From a virus, in the IMG/VR virus record IMGVR_UViG_3300046512_000378, positions 1 to 37,652 of that record: a stretch of 37,652 bases of DNA; one strand, given 5' to 3'. Of the stretch, positions 1 through 7,600 are shown piece by piece. Within the stretch, counting starts at the first letter, position 1; each line of letters begins with the position of its first letter. Made by a program: the position numbers and the translations under genes. The notes below the pieces were generated by a model. That model ran no database searches and was not told the DNA's origin. It saw nothing but the letters and a program-made list of their open reading frames with translations.

Positions 1-168
1 GCTTTCTGCGCGGCCTCCAAAAATCTGGATACCCTGCGAGCCGGGGGCACGGACGCGGTTGGCCCGCGCCGCCAGCATTCCATCCAGCCCCGCCACCGGC
101 ACCGCCCCCTGCGCCAACGCCAAAGCCTTCGCCGCCCTCGACGCGGCCAGCAGCTCGATCACGCTCAT
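1..168 (-). CDS. Partial hypothetical protein of the appendage module
   Basis: The first 56 residues of a protein that runs off the left edge. The ATG at 168 overlaps the stop of the preceding gene as ATGA, so the start is well supported. The visible part begins MSVIELLAASRAAKAL and is rich in Ala with an amphipathic helical look, followed by a Gly/Arg stretch. No domain is recognisable. It is the last visible gene of a chain of overlapping small genes downstream of the lysis cassette, one of which carries a collagen-like repeat, so a role in a virion appendage is possible but unproven. Confidence 0.6.
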   Translation of the reverse strand, partial: MSVIELLAASRAAKALALAQGAVPVAGLDGMLAARANRVRAPGSQGIQIFGGRAES

Positions 169-737
169 GCCGAGATCCTCACAGCAACGCTGCCAGCGGT
201 CCGCGCCGTGCAGTTCCAGCGATAGGTGACGCCCGCCTCTGTTTCCGTCAGGGCGAAACTCTCGGGCAGGCTGGGCAGATCGGCATAGCCCAGCGCGACA
301 TACCAGTTATCGTCGCCGGTGAATTTCTTCTCCAGCTGGTAGCTGCCGGTGAACCCGGTCACCTTGTGCGTGACGTTGAACGGGCGGCCGAGAATGGGCG
401 TGAAGGGCTGCGACGTACCAACAGCCGACAGGGCGACCGCGACAGGCACGACCCCAGACGGATCAAGCAGCGCCACCGTCTTCAGCGTCATGTCTTCAAG
501 TTCGTCAGCGAGCGCCACGGCTCCCCCCTCTGCTAGATAGGCCGCATAGACGGCGCTCAGTTGATTGTCGGGCGTGTCGGCAGGGATCAGGCCGTCAGCG
601 CGGGCTTGGGCGGCTTCGCGGATGCCATCGGTGCCATTCGTTCCATCGGTGCCGTCCCGTCCCGGCGGCCCGACGACAGCAGCAGGCGCAATCCCAGCGG
701 AAGGCGCCTGTGGCACCCATTGCAGCACAAGCGTCAT
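165..737 (-). CDS. Collagen-like repeat protein, probable virion appendage
   Basis: 190 residues. Residues 23-38 form a short collagen-like Gly-X-Y run (GPPGRDGTDGTNGTDG), a common trimerising element in phage tail fibres and appendages. The rest is unrecognised: residues 40-90 look helical, and residues 100-190 look beta-rich with several aromatic residues. The start overlaps the stop of the gene at 734-1072 (ATGA) and its stop overlaps the next start the same way, so the three are probably translationally coupled. A fibre or decoration role is inferred from the repeat and from the position after the tail and lysis genes. Confidence 0.7.
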   Translation of the reverse strand: MTLVLQWVPQAPSAGIAPAAVVGPPGRDGTDGTNGTDGIREAAQARADGLIPADTPDNQLSAVYAAYLAEGGAVALADELEDMTLKTVALLDPSGVVPVAVALSAVGTSQPFTPILGRPFNVTHKVTGFTGSYQLEKKFTGDDNWYVALGYADLPSLPESFALTETEAGVTYRWNCTARTAGSVAVRISA

Positions 738-1072
738 GGGGTCGCCTCCGTTACGGGTTCGGTGATGCGGATGGCGATCGGATCGGTGATGATGACCCCG
801 CCCGCGATAACCAGGCGCGCGTCGGCAAGATGATAGCCGATGGCAAGACCGACGCTCGTGGCCGCATCAATCGTTAACAGCCAGCCATCATCGGTTTCGA
901 CGATCGCGAAGTCGGCCGAGATTGGCAGACTGGGCGCGATCGGCGTTGTGACATAGCGGGCATAGCGGGCCTGCGCGGTGATGGCGGATACGTCGCCTCG
1001 ATCGCCCAGGGCGATGCGCAGCGGGATGGCGATCGTCTCGCCACGTTCGAAGCTATAGGTGGCAGATAGCAT
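734..1072 (-). CDS. Hypothetical beta-rich phage protein
   Basis: 112 residues of alternating hydrophobic and polar pattern, suggesting a beta-sandwich. There is no signal peptide, no membrane segment and no known motif. It overlaps the upstream small membrane gene by 20 bp and the downstream collagen-like gene by 4 bp. The pairing with a collagen-like protein suggests a baseplate or fibre accessory, which is inference only. Confidence 0.65.
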   Translation of the reverse strand: MLSATYSFERGETIAIPLRIALGDRGDVSAITAQARYARYVTTPIAPSLPISADFAIVETDDGWLLTIDAATSVGLAIGYHLADARLVIAGGVIITDPIAIRITEPVTEATP

Positions 1073-1217
1073 CTACACCCCCATGTGCCAGAATGGTCAG
1101 GACGGCGACCGCAGCCAGCGCGATCGGCACGAAAGGCCTGCGCGTGCGGCTGCGACTGCACAGAAGTTGAGTCAGCTCCCGATATTCTCGGGAGCCGGGT
1201 TCAGGGCCTTCAAACAT
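1053..1217 (-). CDS. Small single-span membrane protein
   Basis: 54 residues. The ATG at 1217 is preferred over a GTG at 1241 because GGAG lies 10 bases upstream of it. An Arg-rich stretch (residues 22-28) is followed by one hydrophobic segment (about 30-45, PFVPIALAAVAVLTILA) and a short tail. This gives one predicted membrane span with a positive N-terminal side. It lies two genes after the endolysin, so it could belong to the lysis cassette or be an unrelated membrane peptide. No family is recognised. Confidence 0.5.
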   Translation of the reverse strand: MFEGPEPGSREYRELTQLLCSRSRTRRPFVPIALAAVAVLTILAHGGVDAICHL

Positions 1218-1359
1218 ATGTGGGGTGCTCCTATTGCCCACACTTCGCCCGTCTGATTACCTCCGCTGTCGGGGAAGCTATCGAGTCGGGGGTGGGGTGA
1301 TGTCGGGCAAGAAAGACGTGAGTGACGATCCGGGGAATGGTCCGGATATTGTCGGTCGA

Positions 1360-1545
1360 TTATTGCGGGCTTCCATCGTCGCCACCGCGGTGATCATGGC
1401 TGTCAGGTTCATGATTTGATGTAGGCGGATGCTTTCTTGGCTTTATCGCGCGCCACAGGGATTGGCCCGCCAGAAAGACATAGCGGCCGACCTCCAGCGC
1501 AATGCCGACCTTGCCGACGGTTCGGGTGATTTTGCCGAGGCCCAT
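1360..1545 (-). CDS. Small protein coupled to the endolysin gene
   Basis: 61 residues. The ATG at 1545 shares one base with the endolysin stop (TGATG), indicating translational coupling; an in-frame TTG at 1566 is less likely. Residues 1-40 alternate basic and hydrophobic residues (KVGIALEVGRYVFLAG), resembling an amphipathic or weak membrane helix. The C-terminus is polar and His/Asp/Gly-rich. Its place directly after the endolysin is where spanins or Rz-like partners often sit, but it has neither a lipobox nor a clear coiled coil, so function is unknown. Confidence 0.55.
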   Translation of the reverse strand: MGLGKITRTVGKVGIALEVGRYVFLAGQSLWRAIKPRKHPPTSNHEPDSHDHRGGDDGSPQ

Positions 1546-2024
1546 CAGGACAGTCCCGTCATGCAAAGTCGATATTCATCAGCCCGGCGGTTAGCGAGGC
1601 CGCGCACCGTTTGAAGCTTGCCACTGACCCGCGCCTTGTCCCACAGCTTCAGGCCAGCACACCCGCCCACGAAGTTGCGCTGATCAAACCGCTTATCGGC
1701 ACTCGACCCGCAATAGGCGCCAATGCCGATATTGTATGCCAGCGAGGTCGCGGCGGCGAGCTGATAGGGACGGTCGGCGATGGTAGGGGTGCAGCGCGCC
1801 ACAGGCTCGGCAAATTCCTTCACCGCCTTTTCCAGCATGTCGCGGCACTGCTGATCGCTGTATCGCTTCATGGCGGCGCGCGTCTCGCCGTAGCAAACCG
1901 TAGGAATGCCCGCGATATCGATATAGGGGTCGTTTCGCTTGCCCTCCCAGGACGCGATGAGGGGAACGGCGAGGACAAGCGCAGCCGCTATGCCCCCGCC
2001 GGCAACTTTCTTGCCGGTGGCCAT
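1545..2024 (-). CDS. SAR-type endolysin, GH24 lysozyme (RrrD-like)
   Basis: 159 residues, the usual size of P21-type phage lysozymes. It cleaves the glycan strands of peptidoglycan at the end of the lytic cycle. The GH24 catalytic triad is intact with the classic spacing E-8-D-5-T: E27 (in SWEG), D36 and T42, followed by VCYGET. The N-terminus (residues 7-24) is a weakly hydrophobic Gly/Ala-rich segment without a signal-peptidase site, as in signal-anchor-release endolysins. This suggests Sec-dependent export in an inactive tethered form. It is preceded by two membrane-protein genes and followed by a coupled small gene, forming the lysis cassette. Confidence 0.93.
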   Translation of the reverse strand: MATGKKVAGGGIAAALVLAVPLIASWEGKRNDPYIDIAGIPTVCYGETRAAMKRYSDQQCRDMLEKAVKEFAEPVARCTPTIADRPYQLAAATSLAYNIGIGAYCGSSADKRFDQRNFVGGCAGLKLWDKARVSGKLQTVRGLANRRADEYRLCMTGLS

Positions 2025-2047
2025 GATGATCTCCGATTTTTCCGTGG

Positions 2048-2326
2048 TTAAAGCTTGTCGCGCAACCGTTCGACCTGGTGCGAATTCTCGCGCACGTCGT
2101 CGCGCAGGCGATAGACCGCCTCAGTCATTTCCTTGATGCTCTCGGTGAGCATCAGCATCGATGTGTTGTCCATGATGATACCGCCCGCCAACCGGACGCC
2201 AGAATCCGGCTCGTCGCTTGCCACCTTCTGACGGCCCTTCATTATTCCGGCGATCGCCGCGCCGATGAAACCGCCTGCACCCAAGACCATTGCAACGATC
2301 CCTTCCCCGTCAACGCCTTCCAACAT
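2048..2326 (-). CDS. Membrane protein with coiled-coil tail (holin- or spanin-like)
   Basis: 92 residues. The ATG at 2326 is chosen because GAGGAG lies 11 bases upstream; a longer frame exists up to 2410 but has no such site. One Gly/Ala-rich membrane span at residues 9-29 is followed by a polar linker. A heptad-like charged helix fills the C-terminus (residues 60-92, ending RLRDDV...QVERLRDKL). One span plus a long coil resembles an inner-membrane spanin or a class III-type holin. It overlaps the preceding multi-span gene by 17 bp and sits just before the endolysin. The exact lysis role is not proved. Confidence 0.7.
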   Translation of the reverse strand: MLEGVDGEGIVAMVLGAGGFIGAAIAGIMKGRQKVASDEPDSGVRLAGGIIMDNTSMLMLTESIKEMTEAVYRLRDDVRENSHQVERLRDKL

Positions 2327-2798
2327 TTTGCAGCAAGCTCCTCTGGGCGTGATCGCGGTTTTTACCTGCAACTGGGATGTCGCTGGAGGCTCGGTAGGCG
2401 GATGCGACATCAGCTAGGAACAGCCAGAAATATGTCACGATGCCGGTGTTGGGCAGCCCGCTCCGCACCATTCCGTAGACGATGTTGGCAAGCACAAAGG
2501 CGCTGACGGCACTGGTGGCGAGCCTGATGGCTGGCGTTCGAGTGTAGGCGCCATTGATGAACAGGGCTGCCATGCGAACCAGGCCGACGATAACGGCGAG
2601 CAGGCCCCAAACGTTCGCGGGGGGCGCTCCCGTCCAATCCGTTACCGCCGCCAAGCCAGAGAACAGGGCAGCGGATTCGGGATTGCTGAACATTTGGGGA
2701 TGAAGCGCCACATAGACGCCCCAACAAGTCAGCCACCCCGCGTTCTGCCATTCAGGCAATCGGGCGGGGAAGTGATATTTAAGGGACTGGATCAGCAT
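2310..2798 (-). CDS. Multi-span membrane protein of the lysis cassette
   Basis: 162 residues from the ATG at 2798. The frame is open to an ATG at 2906, but that extension collides with the divergent gene starting at 2905 and is low-complexity, so the shorter form is preferred. Three to four hydrophobic stretches are visible (about 22-32, 62-84, 95-115 and 120-135), with a polar C-terminal tail. Its size, membrane topology and position ahead of the span-plus-coil protein and the endolysin fit a holin or a holin-associated protein. No specific holin family motif was recognised. Confidence 0.7.
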   Translation of the reverse strand: MLIQSLKYHFPARLPEWQNAGWLTCWGVYVALHPQMFSNPESAALFSGLAAVTDWTGAPPANVWGLLAVIVGLVRMAALFINGAYTRTPAIRLATSAVSAFVLANIVYGMVRSGLPNTGIVTYFWLFLADVASAYRASSDIPVAGKNRDHAQRSLLQNVGRR

Positions 2799-2874
2799 AA
2801 GCTCGGTCCATGGCTTCGAGGTGTATTCACAGGCATCTCCATTCTGAACTTTGGTGGACGGCAAGCGTCTAAGT

Positions 2875-2894
2875 GCGGAGCAATCAAGCTCCGC
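2875..2894 (+). promoter_or_regulatory. Perfect 7-bp hairpin just before a ribosome site
   Basis: GCGGAGC-AATCAA-GCTCCGC is a perfect 7-bp stem with a 6-nt loop. It ends at the first base before the GGAG ribosome-binding site (2895-2898) of the plus-strand gene at 2905. The sequence GCGGAG occurs again across the ribosome site itself, so an alternative pairing could hide it. It has no T-run, so it is not a typical terminator on either strand. Confidence 0.45.
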
Positions 2895-2904
2895 GGAGAA
2901 GAAC

Positions 2905-3081
2905 ATGCCTGATGATGTGCGCGCCGCCCTCGATCGGTTTCAGCAGTTCCTTGGCCGCTATGCAGGCGACGACGTGATCGACCAGGAAAGCGGCTTTACA
3001 GCCGCGGACGGTCAGTTGCTCGCCGGTGAGGTCGAAATGTCATCGGCTCATTCGGAGCCGGATGAAAATCCGATTGATTAG
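2905..3081 (+). CDS. Small plus-strand moron-like gene
   Basis: 58 residues, acidic, with no membrane segment. Residues 1-25 (MPDDVRAALDRFQQFLGRYA...) form a likely amphipathic helix and the C-terminus is polar. GGAG lies 6 bases before the ATG, one of the best ribosome sites in the window. Codon use matches its neighbours. It runs against the whole late region, between the tail fibre and the lysis genes, like the other two plus-strand insertions at 10289 and 14506. Function is unknown. A lysogen-expressed accessory gene is the working inference. Confidence 0.6.
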   Translation: MPDDVRAALDRFQQFLGRYAGDDVIDQESGFTAADGQLLAGEVEMSSAHSEPDENPID

Positions 3082-3166
3082 GATACAAACAGGCGGGTCA
3101 GCATTCGCTTCCACCATGGAAGGCGACGAAGCAAAAGCTGAACCGCCGCAGCCCCCTCTACGTCAG

Positions 3167-3259
3167 CTACAATTTTGGCACGCAATGCCTCCACCGCAGC
3201 TCATCTCCCTCAATGCGAGCAGCACGAGCGGAGGCAACCGGTTCGCGGTCAGCACTCAT
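3167..3259 (-). CDS. Possible 30-residue coupled peptide
   Basis: A very short frame whose ATG overlaps the tail-fibre stop as ATGA (3256-3259). The product starts MSADREPVASARAARIEGDE and ends in VPKL before a TAG. The coupling is the only support. Many ATGA overlaps in this phage are real, but a 30-residue product could equally be chance read-through. The rest of 3082-3166 holds nothing recognisable. Confidence 0.25.
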   Translation of the reverse strand: MSADREPVASARAARIEGDELRWRHCVPKL

Positions 3260-4611
3260 CGTGATGCCTCCAGCGCAACCATACGGGCCTCAAGGGCGCT
3301 CACACTCATGGACAGGGCGGTGTGGGCCACCTTGGCATCCTTGAGATCCGCCGCCAGCGCGGCGGCGATGAACAGCGCCAACTGATCCATGCGCAGGCCG
3401 AAGCGGTTGCCAGCGGACTGAACCTTGATCATTCCCCCGGTCGGTCGCATCTCGGTCGTGGTGACAGTTTTCATCACCACATTGCCGTTATGATCGAACA
3501 GGCCGCTCGGAACCTGGTGCGGCACCTCCACCTGCTCATATTCAGGCGCGAACTCATCCTGCCAGGTGTCGAAGCATAGGAACCCGGTACGGAAAGACGG
3601 GCGTTGATCTTCGGTGAGATAGGCGTCGGACGCGAAGTCGATCGGCTGTTCCTGTTCAACGCCTTCTTCGATCAGGATGCGAGCGGCCTCTTGGGCGCGG
3701 ACGCCGAAGTGCATGCGCGCACCATCTTCACCCTTCTCGGCAACAGAATCCGACCACTGGAAGAAGCCCAGTTCGTTGATGATACGCCGTGCCGCGGCCA
3801 GCTCGGCGTCCGACATCCCGCCGCGCCAGACCTTCTCGCGCCGATCCGATGTGTTGATCGTTCCTGTACCAGCGAAAACCGTCGACCATCGCTTATTGGG
3901 CAGCCCCAAGGCGTTCAGATTGTTATCCTTGCCGGAATAGACGTTGCCGCCCACATCCATAGTCAGCATGTCGGTTTTAGACGCGCCGACCCAAGTCTGG
4001 AACGTCAGCGCATGCTCGCTGATTGACTTTTGACCCATGAACCATTCGACGCTCTGGCCGCCGTTGTAGATGCGATAGCCAGCCTCACCGTCCGCGATAA
4101 CGTAGACCTTGCCAGCGACGTTCAAGCGCTCCGCAGCGGTCAGCGAGCCAATCATCAGTCGACCAGAACCGTCGAAAATTGCCCGCTCCACGCCGCCGGT
4201 CGCAACGCTCAGGCTGTTGTTGCCTGACCAGAAAAGCCCTGTGTCCTGATCGTTCTCGAAGCGAAGGCCCGGCGATGCCGCATTGCCTGGCTTCATCAGC
4301 CCTGCGCCGATCCCGTCGCGTACAGCCCCAAAAGTGGCGAGCAGGTTGCTCACCCCTTCGACAAGGATCTGCGTCGGCCCCTGGTTCGGCATAATGTCAT
4401 AGCTCTGGCCCGATCCGGTCGCCGCCAGATAGGGCTTCCGCAACAGCAGCTGTGTCGCCGAAACTACCTGTTCGATCTCGTAGGATCGGCTGTCACCAGC
4501 CCCGATGAACGCCTGACCGGCCAGCACATTACTGACGAAGTCGGTCCCTGCGCCAGTGACGGTTCGCGACCCATTCGTGACGGTTACGGTTCCGGTGCTG
4601 TACCAAGTCAT
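3256..4611 (-). CDS. Tail fibre with C-terminal S74 self-cleaving chaperone
   Basis: 451 residues. The N-terminus (about 1-85, MTWYSTGTVTVTNGSRTVTG) is a beta-rich domain found at the start of many phage fibres. The middle (110-250) has the shaft-like pattern of trimeric fibres (LRFENDQDTGLFW, LNVAG). At 254-260 is TSDRREK, the Ser-Asp cleavage site and Ser255/Lys260 dyad of the peptidase S74 intramolecular chaperone, followed by a helical domain with HFGVRAQEA. Such chaperones fold the trimer and are then released by autocleavage at Ser255. The C-terminal helix (415-451) could form the trimeric coil. It lies directly after the tail-tip gene, as expected for a receptor-binding fibre. Confidence 0.88.
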   Translation of the reverse strand: MTWYSTGTVTVTNGSRTVTGAGTDFVSNVLAGQAFIGAGDSRSYEIEQVVSATQLLLRKPYLAATGSGQSYDIMPNQGPTQILVEGVSNLLATFGAVRDGIGAGLMKPGNAASPGLRFENDQDTGLFWSGNNSLSVATGGVERAIFDGSGRLMIGSLTAAERLNVAGKVYVIADGEAGYRIYNGGQSVEWFMGQKSISEHALTFQTWVGASKTDMLTMDVGGNVYSGKDNNLNALGLPNKRWSTVFAGTGTINTSDRREKVWRGGMSDAELAAARRIINELGFFQWSDSVAEKGEDGARMHFGVRAQEAARILIEEGVEQEQPIDFASDAYLTEDQRPSFRTGFLCFDTWQDEFAPEYEQVEVPHQVPSGLFDHNGNVVMKTVTTTEMRPTGGMIKVQSAGNRFGLRMDQLALFIAAALAADLKDAKVAHTALSMSVSALEARMVALEASR

Positions 4612-4623
4612 TAGAAATGCTCC

Positions 4624-7600
4624 TTATGCGTAAGTGCGATGGACGAGCATCACCGAGCCGCCCGCGTTGATGGAGACAGCGCCGGCGGTGCGGCGCGCGC
4701 GAAGGTGAACGACGTAATTTCCCGGCGCGGATGCGTAGAAGGAGCCGATCAGCATCGACTTGTGATCGATGTTGCCGCTCTCGCTCATGAGCGTCTCGGT
4801 CCCGACCTTCAGCTCCGCTTCCCACGCGCCGCCCGTCGCGAACACCAGCTGATGCACGGCGTTGACCATGATGGTGCCGGGGCGGTTCATCGTGACCGTG
4901 AAGGTGACGATATCCGCCATTTCGGTGGACAGGACGGCCGCCGCACTGTTTGTCGCTGAGAATGTGCGGGTGACGCCGTTGGCCTCGATCTCGCGCGCGG
5001 TAATCGAACCGGGCGTGATGACATCGCCCAGGATCTTGGTGTTGCCACCAAGGACGATAACGCCGGTGCCGTTCGACCGCACGATCTCCAGATAGGTCGT
5101 GCCGTCTGGATCGGTGGCAGCAACACGGAAGTAGGCGATGACCTTGCCTTCAAGGTCGACCAGAACTGCGGCTTGCTCTACCACCTGCCCGCTGATGTCG
5201 TTGACAGTGGCCGTCAGTGTGTCCTGGCGCGCAGCAAGTGCGCCGTCGCCATCGATCCGTGCTTGGCGATCGAGATTGGCCTGCGCCGCCAGTGCGGCAT
5301 CACCGCTATTTTTTTCGGCGCGAAGCGTATCGACACTGGCGGCAACGGCTGTGTCACCATCGATGCGGGCCTGGCGATCAAGGCTGGCATTCGCCAGAAT
5401 TGCTGAGATGTCATCATCGCGAAGGGCGCGGAGTTCATCGACGCTCGATGCCAGCGCGGTGTCCCCATCAATCCGCGCTTGCCGGTCCACACTCGCATTG
5501 GCGAGAATGGCGGTAAGGTCGTCCTCCCGGAGCGCCCGTAAATCGTCAACCGACGCAGCGATCACGCTGTCGCCCTCGACCCGCGCCTGGCGGTCGAGAT
5601 TGGCCTGCGCCACCAAGACAGCGTCGTCGCTGTTCTTCTCGGCACGTAGCTGATCAATGCTAGCGGCCAGAACTCCGTCGCCGCTGACCCGTGCCTGCCG
5701 GTCCAGGACGGCCTGTGCCGCCAGCGCGGCATCGCCATCCTCTATTTCGGCCGTCAGCGTCTGGATGCTCGCGGCAAGCGCTTCATACTGCGTTGCCCGG
5801 GCCAATTCTTCGGCTGCGACCCGCGCATCCACTGTCCCAAGGCTGGCGCCCAGCTGGCTTAGCTGCGACGCGATCGCGACGTCAGCCGTCACGCGCGCCA
5901 ACTGTTCCGCGACGATCGACGCCTCTGCCACACCCATGCGCGCGAGCAGCGCACTGACGCGTTGAACGACGACCTCTACGTCGCCGTTAATCTTGACCGT
6001 CAGTTCTTGCCGCGCCGCCGCGATGGCCCCGGCCTGCTCGCGCTTCGTCCGGTCACCGGTCAGCAACGTCATCAGCGCCGTTTCCGCCGCCGCCGCCGCG
6101 TCATCACCCAACCCGCGCACCGCGCTAACGGTCTGCGCCAGCCCGGCCGTAATCAAATTGTCGTTCTGGACGAGAGAGAAGATGCGCTGATCAAAGGCCG
6201 CAAGCTGGCCATCGATCGAGGTCGTCAGATTAGTGATCTGTGTAGCGAGCACCTGATCGCCTTCGATCCGCAACCGTGTTTCGATAAGCGCCGAAGCGTC
6301 GGCTGCGCCAATGCGAACAATCAGTTCCTGCCGGGCGACGGCAATGGCGGTGCGGGCATCGGTGATGCCTGCCGTCAATTCCTGCCGCGCAGATGCTAGG
6401 GCGCTGATGCTGCCGCGCTTCGCGGCGTCGCCTTCCAGCAGGGCCAGCAAAGTGTTTTCCTGCGCTTTGCCGACATCGATGGGCAGGCGGCGCGCCACGA
6501 TGACCGCCTGCGTTATTCCGGCTGTGTCGCCCAATGCGCTCAGCGTCGTCTCAGCGCTGGTGACCCGCTCGCCAAGCGCGGTGAAATCTACGGTATCGAC
6601 CTTCTGTTCGATCCGACCGTTAAGGGCGTCGATGGTCTGTTCCGCCGTCGACAGACGCGCGCCCTGCGCATTCAGATCGAAAACGCTGGCCTTCTGGTTG
6701 ATTGACGCTTCCGCACCGTCAAGGCGCAACTCCGCCGACGTGATGCGGATGTCGAGGCCTTCGAAGATCGGCACTTGGCTAGGATCGAGAACTGCGGTCG
6801 CTATTGCACTGTCAACGTAGGTGCGGGTCGCGCGCAGAGTGATTGCACTCTCGGCGGCGCTGAGCCGGATATAAGCCTCACTGACACGCTCGGCCGTCTG
6901 CTCTACCGCCGCGATCTTGACTGTTCCCGTCACTGGATCGACGTAGACACCAGCATCGCGGAAAGTCTCGCGCGTGCGGCTCGCCTCGGTCAGAGCCTGC
7001 GCAACAGCATGACCCAGCCGGTCAACCGCATCGTCCAGCTGCCGCCACACCGATTCACTGGCAGCGCCGATATCGGGCAGCTCGATCTTGCCCAGCTCGA
7101 TTTCAACTGCCGGATCGCCATACGGCTGATAGACAAGCCCGCCGTCTTTGCGCAGCTTCAAGAGGTCGTTGCGGATCAGGCCGGGCGGGGCCGGGATACC
7201 GGGGATCTCGGGAATGCGGATATCGACGCCGATGGTGCCGCCGACGGTGGCACCATCTTCGATTCCCGACAGCTTGCCGACGCCAGTGATGGCACCAAGG
7301 ATGATGAAGTCCCCGTCGATTTGCTCGACGCGGTAACCGATGCGGACCTGATAGCCGGTTTCGCTCTCTAGCGGTGCAATGACGTGCTGCACGGGCGCAT
7401 TTGCCGACACGATCGCGGCACGGTTCCAGTCATCGTCCCCGACCTTGCGATAGTCGATCAGCACCGCATCGGCGCTGGGCATGTCACTTTCGCCGACGAC
7501 GATGATCGCGGGCAGGCCTTCGCCGGTCGTGGTGCCGGATGCAGCCCAGCTGGCCGACACCGGCGCGGGGGGCTTAAGGTCGGGTGGCGTCAGGCTGAAC

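Noticed and set aside
1300-1419. A plus-strand 39-residue frame (MSGKKDVSDDPGNG...) with a G-rich site before its ATG and a hydrophobic C-terminus
   Set aside because: It overlaps the end of the gene coupled to the endolysin. Although it could resemble a fourth moron, the coupled minus-strand gene has better support, so it is left uncalled.
2871-2898. The hairpin at 2875-2894 as a transcription terminator for the late genes
   Set aside because: No T-run follows on either strand, and late transcription must pass it to reach the lysis genes.
2310-2906. Long form of the lysis-cassette membrane protein starting at 2906
   Set aside because: The extra N-terminus overlaps the start of the divergent gene at 2905, has no ribosome site and lacks protein-like pattern.
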